A stretch of DNA of 64,000 nucleotides from JASHPR01 sp963815375. Lineage in GTDB: Bacteria > Actinomycetota > Actinomycetes > Streptosporangiales > Streptosporangiaceae. The translations under genes and the position numbers were made by a program. Location: contig CAWFGX010000004.1 of assembly GCA_963815375.1 (NCBI GenBank), positions 248,001 through 312,000 on the forward strand, in the 5' to 3' direction. Under the pieces are notes generated by a model. That model searched no databases and had not been told where the DNA came from. It worked only from the letters and a program-made list of their open reading frames with translations. Each line of letters begins with the position of its first letter. Position 1 is the first letter of the stretch. Positions 37,767 to 46,597 of the stretch are shown in pieces.

Positions 37767-37778
37767 ACAATCGATTGC
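37767..37778. promoter_or_regulatory. LacI-type operator, ACAATCGATTGC
   Basis: CG-centred palindrome (core CAATCGATTG, 37768-37777) 56 bases before the dehydrogenase start. The same core recurs at 44048 and with one mismatch at 40136. LacI-family operators are typically CG-centred, and a LacI gene lies 1.2 kb downstream. Confidence 0.65.
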
Positions 37779-37833
37779 AGAATTGGTTGCCGGGCTGAGG
37801 TTACAAGCGACGCGGCTGGGGAGTGACGGCTAG

Positions 37834-38784
37834 ATGAGCGACTCTCAGGCAGCCGGCCTGTCGGTGGGCTGGATCGGCACCGGGCATATGGGTGCGCCAC
37901 TGGCGGAGCGGCTCGCCGCGGCCGGCCTGGACGTCGCCGCGTGGAACCGGACCCGCAGCAAGGCCGAGGCGCTGGTCACGGCCGGCGTCAAGGTCGTAGA
38001 TGAGCCCTCCCAGCTGGCCGGCCGGGACATCGTGTTCACGATGGTCACGAGCTCCGATGACCTGGAGGCCGTGGTCGCGCGCCTGCTCGCAGACACGCCG
38101 CCGGCACCGCGGTTCCTCGTCGACTGTTCCACAGTCTCGGTGGCCTCCTCGGCGAGGGTCCGCCTGGCCGCCGCTGAGTGCGGGGTGCAGTATCTCGCCG
38201 CCCCGGTGAGCGGGAACGGCCGTGTCGCCGGGGCCGGCCTGATATCGCTGGCGGTGTCGGGGTCGCCGGAGGCGTTCGAGGCTGTCGAGCCGGTGCTGGC
38301 ACTGCTGGGACGGCACGTCAGCTACGTGGGCGACGGCGAGCTGTCCCGCATGGCCAAGATCTGCCACAACCTGCTGCTCGGGGTCGTCGCGCAGACCCTG
38401 ACCGAGGTGACGGTGCTGGCGCAGAAAGCGGGGATGTCCCGCGCCGATTTCCTCGACTTCATCAACCACAGCGTGCTCGGGTCGCTCTTCACCCGCTACA
38501 AGAGCCCGGCGCTGGTGCACCTGGACTTCTCGCCCACGTTCACGCCGCTTCTGCTGCAGAAGGACTTCGACCTCGGCATGGCTGCCGCTCGCGAGCTGGG
38601 TGTGCCGATGGCCGTGGTCGCCGCGGCGCGCGAGCCGGTGCAGTCCGCTGTGGCCCGCGGCCGCACAGACGAGGACTTCGCCGTGCTGCTCGAGCTGCAG
38701 GCGGCAGCCTCCGGGCTAACCCTGAGCGCCGAGGACGTGCCGGTTGACGACGGGCTTGGGGACCCGGCTGACGGTCCGGCCTGA
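37834..38784 (+). CDS. NAD(P)-dependent beta-hydroxyacid dehydrogenase (3-hydroxyisobutyrate dehydrogenase family)
   Basis: 316 aa. Rossmann motif VGWIGTGHMG (11-20), substrate segment DCSTVS (about 98-102), APVSGNG where the family usually has VSGG, and catalytic Lys175 in MAKICHNLL. The family oxidises 3-hydroxyisobutyrate, tartronate semialdehyde or related beta-hydroxyacids; the exact substrate cannot be told. A LacI-type palindrome lies upstream and the LacI gene follows after 194 bases, so it is probably the first gene of the catabolic island. Confidence 0.88.
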   Translation: MSDSQAAGLSVGWIGTGHMGAPLAERLAAAGLDVAAWNRTRSKAEALVTAGVKVVDEPSQLAGRDIVFTMVTSSDDLEAVVARLLADTPPAPRFLVDCSTVSVASSARVRLAAAECGVQYLAAPVSGNGRVAGAGLISLAVSGSPEAFEAVEPVLALLGRHVSYVGDGELSRMAKICHNLLLGVVAQTLTEVTVLAQKAGMSRADFLDFINHSVLGSLFTRYKSPALVHLDFSPTFTPLLLQKDFDLGMAAARELGVPMAVVAAAREPVQSAVARGRTDEDFAVLLELQAAASGLTLSAEDVPVDDGLGDPADGPA

Positions 38785-38855
38785 CCGTCCAGCCTGCTCG
38801 CATCGGCACACTCCAGGCCGGGATGGTGACTTGCGGGCAAACTCGCTGGGATAAC

Positions 38856-38867
38856 GCAAACGTTTGC
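38856..38867. promoter_or_regulatory. LacI-type operator, GCAAACGTTTGC
   Basis: Perfect 12-bp CG-centred palindrome 112 bases before the chosen LacI start. TTGCAA occurs twice more, at 38940-38945 and 38952-38957, just before the start. Probable autoregulatory site. Confidence 0.75.
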
Positions 38868-38978
38868 AGCAGTTTAGCCAGCGGAACTATTCATGTCAAG
38901 ATGGTGCAGGCTGTACCATGAGTAATGGTTAGCTAACGCTTGCAAACCATGTTGCAAAGCTCCCGGGGGGGCCAATCC

Positions 38979-40007
38979 GTGCTGTCTGCTGAGCGTCGCC
39001 CGCCACGGCTGAAGGACGTCGCCGACGTGGCAGGCGTGCACGTGTCGACCGCGTCGCGCGCGCTGAACGATCAGACTGCTGCCCTGGTCAACGCGCAGAC
39101 CCTGGACCGGGTCCGGCAGGCGGCCAGCCAGCTCGGCTACCGGGTCAACGGCATGGCCAGGGCGCTCAAGATGCGGCGGTCGCTGTCCATCGGCATGATC
39201 GTGCCCGACATCACCAACCCGTTCTTCCCTCCAGCGGTGCGCGGCGCCGAGGACGTTCTGGACCGCACCGGGTTCTCGCTGCTGATCGCCAGCACCGACA
39301 ACGAGCCGGCCAAAGCCCGCCGCCAGGTGACCGCGATGCTCGAGAGTCAGGTCGACGGGTTGCTGCTGGCGATGGCACGGCGCGAGGACGCCCTGGTCGA
39401 CGAGCTGCAGGCGGGCAGCACGCCGGTGGTCCTGGTCAACAGGACCGTCGAGCGCGGCGGCGTGACCGCGGTTGTCCCGGACGACTACAACGGCGAGCTG
39501 CAGGCGGTTGAGCACCTGCACGCCCTGGGCCACTGGCGGATCGGCTTCGTGACCGGCCCGCTGTTCACATCCAATGCGGCGCGCCGGCTGGCCAGTTTCG
39601 GGCAGGCAGCGCAGCGCCTCGGCCTGCCCGGCGGGGGACGGGTCGAGGCCGATTCGTTCGACGAGGCAGCCGGTCACCGCGCAGCCTCCATCCTGCTCGC
39701 GGAGCACCCGGACACGACAGCGGTGATCGCGGGCAACGACCTGCTGGCGATCGGGGTGATCGAGGCGGCCGCGGAATACGGGCTCGCCTGCCCGCGGGAC
39801 CTGTCGGTGGTCGGTTTCAACGACATGCGGCTGGCGAGCCGGATCTGCCCTCCGCTCACCACCGTGCGGGTGCCCGAGTACGACGTGGGCGCGCGAGCAG
39901 CCGAGCTGCTGCTCGCGCTCATCGAGGACCCGGGACGGCGCCCGGAGACGGTGCTGATCTCCGGCGAGCTCATTGTCCGCGGTTCGACCGCTCCGCCGCG
40001 GTCGTAG
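38979..40007 (+). CDS. LacI-family transcriptional regulator 1
   Basis: 342 aa. N-terminal helix-turn-helix LKDVADVAGVHVSTASRALN, hinge helix YRVNGMARALKMRRSLSIG, then a periplasmic-binding-protein-like effector domain (for example GMIVPDITNPFFP, DLSVVGFNDMRLASRICPPL, TTVRVPEYDVG). GTG 38979 is chosen for the G-rich ribosome site 8 bases upstream; ATG 38949 or TTG 38940 would lie inside TTGCAA motifs that look like operator. It resembles the second LacI protein (52.2-53.3 kb) closely in key segments, so both may bind related operators. Confidence 0.92.
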   Translation: MLSAERRPPRLKDVADVAGVHVSTASRALNDQTAALVNAQTLDRVRQAASQLGYRVNGMARALKMRRSLSIGMIVPDITNPFFPPAVRGAEDVLDRTGFSLLIASTDNEPAKARRQVTAMLESQVDGLLLAMARREDALVDELQAGSTPVVLVNRTVERGGVTAVVPDDYNGELQAVEHLHALGHWRIGFVTGPLFTSNAARRLASFGQAAQRLGLPGGGRVEADSFDEAAGHRAASILLAEHPDTTAVIAGNDLLAIGVIEAAAEYGLACPRDLSVVGFNDMRLASRICPPLTTVRVPEYDVGARAAELLLALIEDPGRRPETVLISGELIVRGSTAPPRS

Positions 40008-40032
40008 CTGGCACCGGCCGAGCCGGCCGGGC

Positions 40033-40049
40033 CAGGCCGTTCCGGCCTG
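40033..40049. terminator. Short hairpin after LacI gene
   Basis: CAGGCCG-ttc-CGGCCTG (40033-40049) begins 26 bases after the stop of the LacI gene. The stem is only 7 bp but all strong pairs; possible terminator. Confidence 0.4.
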
Positions 40050-40125
40050 TACTTCCCGCTATTGCGGGACGCCGAAACCCCGGGGCCCGGAACCTTGACA
40101 GGGGCTGGGCGCGGCTAGTTAGACT

Positions 40126-40146
40126 CGATTGGTTGCAATCGGTTGC
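40126..40146. promoter_or_regulatory. LacI-type operator before the ThDP enzyme gene
   Basis: CGATTG-gttg-CAATCG dyad (40126-40141) overlaps GCAATCGGTTGC (40135-40146), which matches GCAATCGATTGC with one change. It lies 27 bases before the GTG start, just ahead of the ribosome site, a position that would block transcription. Confidence 0.65.
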
Positions 40147-40172
40147 AGCTAGCGTGGCCCCGGGAGGCGGCA

Positions 40173-42053
40173 GTGGCTGGTGGCCGGAATCACGGCGGCG
40201 CGCAGCTCGCCAGGCTGCTGGCGGCGCACGGGGTGCGGCACGTGTTCGGTGTTCCCGGTGGCCAGACGCTCGCGCTGTACGACGGCATCCTCGATCTGGA
40301 GCCGCGGCTGCGCCACGTCCTGGTCCGTGACGAGCGCACGGCGGCGTACGCGGCCGACGGCTACGCGCGGGTGACCGGCCGGGTCGGTGTGTGCGACGCG
40401 ACGGTCGGCCCGGGAGCGGCCAAGCTGCCGTCTGGGCTCGGCGAGGCGCTCGGAGCGTCTGTCCCGGTCCTTGCGCTGGTCAGCGAGCTTCCCGCGGGCA
40501 TGGCACCGCACCGGTACCGCAGCGCGGCATCACAGGCGCTGGACCAGGCGGCGCTGCTCGCACCGGTCACCAAGTGGCAGGCGACCGTGCCGGACCTCGC
40601 CGCGATGCCAGCCCTGGTCGGCCGGGCCTTCCGGGAGGCGACCACCGGCAGGCCGGGGCCAGTGGCGCTGCTGCTGCCGCAGGACGTGCTGGACGCGGAC
40701 GCTGGCCCGGGCGAGTGCGTTCCGGCCGCGGCTGAGCGCTTCGGCACGTTCCCGGCCTTCCGCCCGCAGCCCGAGCCGGGCGACGTCACCGCGGCCGCGG
40801 CGGCGCTGGGCAGCGCCGAGCGCCCGTTCCTGCTCGCGGGCGGCGGCGTGCTGCACTCGCAGGCTGGCCGGGCGGTCACGGTGCTCGCGGAGAGGCTGTC
40901 AGCGGCGGTCGCCACCACCCTGTCAGGCAAGGGAGCCATCGCCGAGGATCACCCGCTGAGCGTCGGCGTGGTCGGCTCCATGGGCACTGCTGCGTCGGCT
41001 GCGGCCCTGGCCGAAGCCGACGTGGTGCTGCTGGCGGGAGCGAAGGCGAGCGGCGGGGCCACGCTCGGCTGGACCGCGCCGCGTCGCGATCAGCTTGTGC
41101 TGCAGCTGGATGTCGACCCGGCCGAGCTGGGGCGGGCGTTCCGCGTGCGCGCCGCGCTGCTCGGCGACGCCCGGTCAGGCCTGGAGGCGCTGGCCGGCGC
41201 TCTCGGCCCGGTGCCGGGCACCGAGCCCGACCGGGCGCCCTGGCGCGCGCGGCTGGCGGAGCTGATGGCCGGCTGGCGCGCCGCCCGGGACAAAGAGCGC
41301 TCGTCGGATGCTGTGCCGATCGCCCCCCAGCGGGTGGTCGCCGAGCTGGAGCAGGTGCTGGCGCCTGACGACATCCTGGTCTGCGACGCCAGCCTGTCGG
41401 GCGGCTGGGCCGGGGTGTACCTGGAGCAGCGGATGGCCGGCCGGCGGGTGCTCAGCCCGCGGGGCCTGGCCGGCCTCGGCTACGCGGTGCCAGCGGCGAT
41501 CGGCGTGGCGGCGGCGGGCGTGCCAGGTCGCACGGTGGTGCTGGCAGGCGACGGCGCGCTCGGGTACGCGGTCGGCGAGCTGGCAACGATCGCCGAGCGG
41601 CGGCTGCCGGTTGCGATCGTGGTGCTCAACAACCGCTCGCTCGCCTGGATCCGCTGGTACCGCCGGATCACCTTCGGCCGCGGCTGGGAGGACGACGACT
41701 TCGCCGACGTCGCGTTCGCCGACGTGGCCCGGGCGTTCGGGCTGCGCGGCGAGCGGGTCACCCAGCCGCAGCAGCTCGGCCCGGTGCTGCGGGCCGCTCT
41801 CGCCGCCGGACGGCCGTCCCTCATCGACGTCGTGACTGACGCCTGGCAGACGCCCATCGCCGCCCACAGGCGCGCTGTCGAGCAGGGCGCCGCCCCGGGG
41901 GGAACGCCGGCAGGGGGGTCTGAGGGGGTCGTCCTCCGGGAGGGAACTCAGGCGGGGGGGTCTGAGGGGGTCGTCCTCCGGGAGGGAACTCAGGCGGGGG
42001 GGTCTGGGGGAGTCGTCCCCCCGAGGCAAACACCGGCCAGATATGGAGGCTGA
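40173..42053 (+). CDS. Thiamine-diphosphate-dependent enzyme, acetolactate synthase-like
   Basis: 626 aa. ThDP enzyme of the acetolactate synthase/IolD superfamily: N-terminal FGVPGGQTLALYDGI, catalytic Glu54 in VLVRDERTAAYAADGYAR, central domain, and C-terminal ThDP/Mg motif AGDGALGYAV ... VVLNNRSLAW. Biosynthetic acetolactate synthase has a regulatory subunit gene nearby; none is present, so a catabolic C-C lyase, hydrolase or decarboxylase role is more likely. The last ~50 residues are a 14-residue repeat and not part of the fold. GTG start at 40173 follows cgggaggcgg. It overlaps the creatininase gene by 11 bases. Confidence 0.88.
   Translation: MAGGRNHGGAQLARLLAAHGVRHVFGVPGGQTLALYDGILDLEPRLRHVLVRDERTAAYAADGYARVTGRVGVCDATVGPGAAKLPSGLGEALGASVPVLALVSELPAGMAPHRYRSAASQALDQAALLAPVTKWQATVPDLAAMPALVGRAFREATTGRPGPVALLLPQDVLDADAGPGECVPAAAERFGTFPAFRPQPEPGDVTAAAAALGSAERPFLLAGGGVLHSQAGRAVTVLAERLSAAVATTLSGKGAIAEDHPLSVGVVGSMGTAASAAALAEADVVLLAGAKASGGATLGWTAPRRDQLVLQLDVDPAELGRAFRVRAALLGDARSGLEALAGALGPVPGTEPDRAPWRARLAELMAGWRAARDKERSSDAVPIAPQRVVAELEQVLAPDDILVCDASLSGGWAGVYLEQRMAGRRVLSPRGLAGLGYAVPAAIGVAAAGVPGRTVVLAGDGALGYAVGELATIAERRLPVAIVVLNNRSLAWIRWYRRITFGRGWEDDDFADVAFADVARAFGLRGERVTQPQQLGPVLRAALAAGRPSLIDVVTDAWQTPIAAHRRAVEQGAAPGGTPAGGSEGVVLREGTQAGGSEGVVLREGTQAGGSGGVVPPRQTPARYGG
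41901..42026. repeat. 42-bp tandem repeat, three copies, at the 3' end of the ThDP gene
   Basis: Units begin at 41901, 41943 and 41985; the third is diverged. They are rich in G-runs (potential G-quadruplex on the + strand) and encode G-T-(P/Q)-A-G-G-S-E-G-V-V-L-R-E. The length is a multiple of three, so copy changes keep the frame. It lies at the junction with the creatininase gene. Confidence 0.95.
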
Positions 42054-42873
42054 GCGGATGGCACGTCATCCTGAGCGCCGGCTTGAGCGGCTGGCCCAGC
42101 CCGCTGCTGCCCGCCTGCTCGCCGCGAGCCGCACCGCGGTGGTGGCGGCTGGCAGCGTGGAGCAGCACGGCGGGCACCTGCCGCTCGGCACCGACGCGTT
42201 CGCCGCGATGTCGATCGCCGAGCGGGTCGCTGAGAGGCTGGACACGGTCGTGGCGAGCCTCGGCCCGGTGGGCGTCGCGCCCTACCATCTGCCATGGCCG
42301 GGCACGCTGTCACTGCGGCCGGAGACGCTGGCGGCTGTCCTCATCGACGTCTGCGGCAGCCTGCGCAGCGGCGGGGCGGAGCGCATCGTCATCGTCAACT
42401 GGCATGAGGGGAACTCCGCCACGCTCCGGGTAGCCGCCGACCAGGCCCAGCGCACGCACGGAGTGCAGGTGGTCATCGCCGAGGCCCACGTGATTACCCA
42501 CAGCATGAATCCGGAGCAGATGGAGTTCACTCACGCCGGCTCGATGGAGACCGCCGCGGTCCTCGGCTACGACCCGGGGCTGGTCCGCCTGGAGGATGCC
42601 ACCGAGCCCAGCGACCTGGCAGCAGGGGAGGCGGCGCACAACATGTTCCGGCAGCCGGACGTGTACCCGGTGCTGCGCGACTTCCGGGAGATCGCCCCCA
42701 CCGGCTGGTACGGCAGGCCGGAGCGCGCCGACGCCGGCCAGGCCGAGAAGACCGCCGAGGCCGTCGCCGATCACGTGGTGCGGCGCGTCCGCGAGATCTG
42801 GGCCGCGCTCGCCGACGGCAGTGACGGCAGCGGCAGCGGGACGGGCGCGGTGACGCTGGCGGCAGGCTCATGA
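42043..42873 (+). CDS. Creatininase-family amidohydrolase
   Basis: 276 aa. The family hydrolyses cyclic amides or related ring bonds (creatinine, formamidopyrimidines, dehydro-inosose lactone-type substrates). Metal ligands are visible: Glu40 and His42 (GSVEQHGGHLPLGTD, with Asp51), His121 (VNWHEGN), and Glu169 (HAGSMETA, His164). Starts at ATG 42043 inside the end of the ThDP gene; ATG 42058 is an alternative. Overlaps the next gene by ATGA, so expression is coupled. Substrate unknown; ring opening in the catabolic island is inferred. Confidence 0.9.
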   Translation: MEAERMARHPERRLERLAQPAAARLLAASRTAVVAAGSVEQHGGHLPLGTDAFAAMSIAERVAERLDTVVASLGPVGVAPYHLPWPGTLSLRPETLAAVLIDVCGSLRSGGAERIVIVNWHEGNSATLRVAADQAQRTHGVQVVIAEAHVITHSMNPEQMEFTHAGSMETAAVLGYDPGLVRLEDATEPSDLAAGEAAHNMFRQPDVYPVLRDFREIAPTGWYGRPERADAGQAEKTAEAVADHVVRRVREIWAALADGSDGSGSGTGAVTLAAGS

Positions 42874-43937
42874 CGGTGCCGCCCGCCAAGCACCTGATGA
42901 CCGCCGCGGTGCTCAGGGAATTCGGCTCGCTCACGCTGGAGCGCATCGCCGTGCCCGAGCCGGGCCCTGGCGAGGTGCTGTGCCGGGTACGGGCGTGCGG
43001 GATCTGCGGGACCGACCTGAAGATCGTCGGCGGCGCGTACCGCGGGACCTGGCCGCCAGCCCTGCCGTTCGTGATCGGCCACGAGTGGTCAGGCGAGGTG
43101 GCCGAGCTGGGGCCCGGCACCGAGCGCAGCGGGCTGGTGCCTGGCGACCGCGTGGTCGCCGAGAACCATGCGGGCTGCAGCGCGTGCCCGATGTGCCGGT
43201 CCGGCCGCTACAACCTGTGCGAGCGGGTGCGCGAGCCAGGATTCCGGCTGTACGGGCACACCGCGCCCGGGGCGCTGGCCGAGTACGCCGTGCGGCCGGC
43301 CGTCACCTTGCACAAGGTCCCCGACGGGGTCAGCCACGTCGCTGCGGCCCTGGTGAACCAGGGCGCGCTGGCCGTGCACGCGGCCCGGCGCGCCCGGCTC
43401 GGGCCAGCCGCGAGCGTCGCCGTGTTCGGCCCCGGGCTGCTCGGGCTGCTGATGATGCAGGTCGCGCTGGCCGCCGGGGCCAGGCAGGTGGTCATGGTCG
43501 GCCGCGGCCAGCGGCTTGAGACGGCCCGCACGCTCGGCGCGACGGACATCGTCGACTTCGAGCAGGCCGACCCGGTGGCGGCGGTCCGCGCGGCGACCGG
43601 CGGCTGCGGGGCCGACTGCGCGTTCGACTGCGCTGGCAGCGCGGCCGCCATCGGCCAGGCGCTGCGGTCGGTCCGGCGCGGCGGGACGGTGGCCCTGCTC
43701 GGCCTGGCCGGCAGCGGGACCGCCGAGCTTCCCGCTGACCTGCTCACCCTGGACGAGCTCGATGTTCTCGGCGTACGGTCGAGCCCGAACGCCTACCCGG
43801 CGGCGATCGCCCTGCTGGCTTCGGGGGCGATCCGCACCGGCCCGCTCACCGCCGACACCTACCCGCTGCCGGACGTGGCAGCGGCTTTCGCCGCTCTGCA
43901 GAGCCGGGAGGCGATCAGGCCGATCGTCACCATGTGA
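42870..43937 (+). CDS. Zinc-dependent alcohol dehydrogenase (MDR family)
   Basis: 355 aa. Catalytic zinc: Cys in RACGICGTDLK and His in IGHEWSGEV; structural zinc: four Cys in AGCSACPMCRSGRYNLC; Rossmann motif VAVFGPGLLGLLMMQ. It resembles sorbitol/threonine dehydrogenase-type enzymes that oxidise secondary alcohols of polyols. Start ATG overlaps the creatininase stop. It is the last gene of the ThDP-creatininase-dehydrogenase operon. Oxidation of a hydroxyl before ring or C-C cleavage is a reasonable guess. Confidence 0.9.
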   Translation: MTVPPAKHLMTAAVLREFGSLTLERIAVPEPGPGEVLCRVRACGICGTDLKIVGGAYRGTWPPALPFVIGHEWSGEVAELGPGTERSGLVPGDRVVAENHAGCSACPMCRSGRYNLCERVREPGFRLYGHTAPGALAEYAVRPAVTLHKVPDGVSHVAAALVNQGALAVHAARRARLGPAASVAVFGPGLLGLLMMQVALAAGARQVVMVGRGQRLETARTLGATDIVDFEQADPVAAVRAATGGCGADCAFDCAGSAAAIGQALRSVRRGGTVALLGLAGSGTAELPADLLTLDELDVLGVRSSPNAYPAAIALLASGAIRTGPLTADTYPLPDVAAAFAALQSREAIRPIVTM

Positions 43938-43944
43938 GAAAGGT

Positions 43945-44058
43945 GACATCGATTGCCCGATGGCGTGCCCGGCAATGGATTGCACGATGTCCCTGTGCGG
44001 GCTCGCGGCCCGTTGACACGCTCGCGACCGCGTGTTTAGCATAGTTGCAATCGATTGT
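43945..44058 (+). promoter_or_regulatory. Promoter with two LacI-type operators before the ABC importer operon
   Basis: A -35 TTGACA (44013-44018) and -10-like TAGCAT (44037-44042) with 18-base spacing are followed at once by GCAATCGATTGT (44047-44058). A second site, GACATCGATTGC (43945-43956, 10 of 12 matches), lies about 100 bases upstream, a spacing that would allow repressor looping. The rest of the 416-base gap (43938-44353) would be a leader of about 300 bases in which I see no gene. Confidence 0.65.
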
Positions 44059-44353
44059 TACTCGGGCCGGCTGGCCGCCTCTGTGTGAAGCGGCTCGCCG
44101 GAGCGGGGCGGGCGCGCGAGCCCGCCGACGGGGACCCAGCGGCGCGCGGCCGAAGGAAACGCTCGATGACCAATGTGAGCGGTCACCCCAGAGCCTTCGC
44201 TGCCGGCCGCCCGCGCCCGGTGCGCTGCCGCAGCGCACCCCTCTTGCTGCCGGATACCCGGATCCCGGGTCGCCCGGTCCTTCCCGGTAACCCATTAGCG
44301 AGCCCCGGCTCTCTGGCGACGGCTCGCCCGCGGGACTCGCGGAGCAGGCCACA

Positions 44354-45667
44354 GTGGCCCGCTCGCCCGTCAGGAGGTTGATCGCTGGTGAGACCGTTAC
44401 TCGCAAGGGCCGGCGCCTCCGCCGGCCTCCGGCGCTGAGACGAAGGCGCCCCCGCACCTGGGCCGCTGGCGCTCTGGCGGTCGCGCTCGCCGCGACCGCG
44501 TGCGGATCAACGTCCGGCGGCTCCTCGGGAAGCTCGTCCGGGCCGGTCACCGTCGGCATCTCGGTGTCCCTGTCCGGGGACTTCTCTGGTGACGGCCTGG
44601 CCACCAAGCAGGGCTACGAGACCTGGGCAGCGTTCCAGAACGCCCACGGCGGCATCCTCGGCCGCAGGATCACGCTGGACTTCCTGTCCGACGGCTCCAG
44701 CCCCACCCAGGTGGTCACCAACTACCAGAAGCTGATCAGCGTCAACCACGTGACGTTCGTAGCTGGGCCGTACTCCACGCTGCTGACCAAGCCCGCGTCC
44801 GCGACCGCCAGCCGCTACGGCTACGTGATGATCGAAGGCATCGGCGGCGGCCCCTCAGTGTTCCAGCAGGGCCTGCGCAACGTGTTCGACGTGAGCGCCT
44901 CGGCCAAGTACCAGCTGATCACCTTCGCCAAGTGGCTCGCCGCCACCCAGCCGAAACAGCCGGTAGCTTACGCGTCCATGACCGACCCGTTCCTGCAGCC
45001 GATGCTCGACGGGGCGCGCGCCTACCTCACCGCGCACGGATTCCCCAGCGCGGCCTACAAGCTCTACCCGCTGGAGACGACCGACTACACGCCGATCGCC
45101 TCGGCGATCGCCGCATCCAAGGCCCAGGTGGTCGTGCTCGGCACGATGCCGCCGGACGGCTACGCGTTCATCCAGGACTTCATCCAGGACCACTACAGCC
45201 CGAAGATCCTCATCGAGGCGTCCGGGCCCGACCAGGGCTCGGCGTTCGTCAAGGCTGTCGGTGCCAGCGACACCGAGGGCATCATGGTCCCGAACACCTG
45301 GTTCCCGGGCTCGACGTATTACCAGAACTCACAGATGGTGTCGCTCTACCTGAGGATGTTCGGTGGTACGGCCAACAACATCAGCGCTGACGTGGCCGAG
45401 GCGTTCTCCACTGGCCAGGTCCTCACCCAGGCGGTCGACCACCTCAAGAGCACCAGCAACAGCGCGCTGGAGTCCTACCTGCACTCGAATGTCACCTTCC
45501 AGAGTGTGCAGGGGCCGGTCAAGTTCCTCTCCGACGGAGAGAACGGCGCCGCCACCCCATATGTCTTCCAGTGGCAGAAAAGCGCCCTGGTCGACGTGCT
45601 CCCCATCGGGGTGTCCAGCCCCGAGCCGATCGAGGCCGTGAAGCCCGCGTGGGGAGCCACTCCCTGA
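44354..45667 (+). CDS. Branched-chain amino acid-type ABC transporter binding lipoprotein
   Basis: 437 aa, periplasmic-binding fold type I (LivJ/LivK class). An unusually long basic leader (about 35 residues) is followed by the signal helix and lipobox LAATACGS, then VTVGISVSLSGDFSGDGL and ILGRRITLDFLSDGSSPTQ. GTG 44354 is taken as start but is uncertain; AGGAGG at 44372-44377 sits directly before an in-frame TTG, too close for normal use. It heads the importer operon. Members of this class carry amino acids, amides, aromatic acids and other small molecules, so the substrate is open. Confidence 0.88.
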   Translation: MARSPVRRLIAGETVTRKGRRLRRPPALRRRRPRTWAAGALAVALAATACGSTSGGSSGSSSGPVTVGISVSLSGDFSGDGLATKQGYETWAAFQNAHGGILGRRITLDFLSDGSSPTQVVTNYQKLISVNHVTFVAGPYSTLLTKPASATASRYGYVMIEGIGGGPSVFQQGLRNVFDVSASAKYQLITFAKWLAATQPKQPVAYASMTDPFLQPMLDGARAYLTAHGFPSAAYKLYPLETTDYTPIASAIAASKAQVVVLGTMPPDGYAFIQDFIQDHYSPKILIEASGPDQGSAFVKAVGASDTEGIMVPNTWFPGSTYYQNSQMVSLYLRMFGGTANNISADVAEAFSTGQVLTQAVDHLKSTSNSALESYLHSNVTFQSVQGPVKFLSDGENGAATPYVFQWQKSALVDVLPIGVSSPEPIEAVKPAWGATP

Positions 45668-45709
45668 TGCACCGTTAGTCAGCCGGGGAACTAGCGACCT
45701 CTGGGAGGC

Positions 45710-46597
45710 ATGGTGCTCGTCCTGCAGGCGGTCATTGACGGGGTGCTCACCGGCGGGTTCTACGCGCTGATGGCAGCGGGCCTGACGATCGTGTTCGGCG
45801 TCATGGAGATCGTCAACTTCGCCCAGGGTGTGCTGGTGGTCCTCGGCGCGTACCTGAGCTACGCGCTCTACTCCCACCAGATCGGCCACTTCCGCATCGA
45901 CCCGTTCCTGAGCCTGATTGTGACCATCCCGGCCATGTTCGTGATCGGCTACGTGGTGTACTACGCGCTGCTCAAGCCGATCAAGCAGGACCGCGTCGTG
46001 ATGTCGCTGCTGGTGATGTTCGCGGTGGGGACGCTGCTTGAGGGCGTGCTCGACCTGGTGTTCACGAGCAACCTGGTGCAGATCCACACTTCCTACGTGA
46101 ACAACTCCGTTCAGGTCGGGCCGCTGATCTTCCCTGAGATTTACCTTTACGCGTTCGCGATGAGTGTGGTGCTGCTCGGCGGCCTGTACCTGCTGGTGTA
46201 CCGGACCAAGTTCGGGCGCAGCGTGCGGGCCGCCATGCAGAACCCGACAGCGGCCAGGCTCGTGGGCATCGACACCGACCGGGTGTCAGCGTTCACGCTC
46301 GGCATCGGCGTCGGGCTCGCCGCGGCCGGCGGCATGGTCTTCGGCGCCACCAACTCCTTCGACGCCGCCAGCTCTTACGACCTGATCTCGAGGGTGCTGG
46401 CGATTGTCATCTTCGGCGGGTTCGGCAGCCTGGGCGGCGCGCTGGTCGCTGCGATCGCAATGCTGGTCATCGAGGACGTAGTCGCTGTGGTGTGGTCGCC
46501 GACCTGGGGGCAGACCACGTTCTACATCGTGCTGATCGCTGTACTGCTGCTGCGGCCGCAGGGCCTGTTCGGGCGGAGGGCGGTGCGCGCCCAGTGA
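45710..46597 (+). CDS. Branched-chain amino acid-type ABC permease, LivH-like
   Basis: 295 aa, about eight membrane helices. LivH landmarks: MAAGLTIVFGVMEIVNFAQG near the N terminus, MQNPTAARLVGIDTDRV (ATPase-contact loop) and FGGFGSLGGALVAA. The ATG at 45710 is only one base from its GGGAGG site; GTG 45713 has better spacing. Its stop overlaps the GTG of the LivM-like gene. Confidence 0.93.
   Translation: MVLVLQAVIDGVLTGGFYALMAAGLTIVFGVMEIVNFAQGVLVVLGAYLSYALYSHQIGHFRIDPFLSLIVTIPAMFVIGYVVYYALLKPIKQDRVVMSLLVMFAVGTLLEGVLDLVFTSNLVQIHTSYVNNSVQVGPLIFPEIYLYAFAMSVVLLGGLYLLVYRTKFGRSVRAAMQNPTAARLVGIDTDRVSAFTLGIGVGLAAAGGMVFGATNSFDAASSYDLISRVLAIVIFGGFGSLGGALVAAIAMLVIEDVVAVVWSPTWGQTTFYIVLIAVLLLRPQGLFGRRAVRAQ

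Noticed and set aside
40173..42053. ThDP enzyme as biosynthetic acetolactate synthase (ilvB)
   Set aside because: No ilvN or ilvC neighbour; it lies in an operon with creatininase-type and dehydrogenase genes under a LacI-type operator.
44045..44381. Short open frames in the leader of the ABC importer operon
   Set aside because: Low-complexity Arg/Pro-rich products and no ribosome site; the stretch looks like an untranslated leader.
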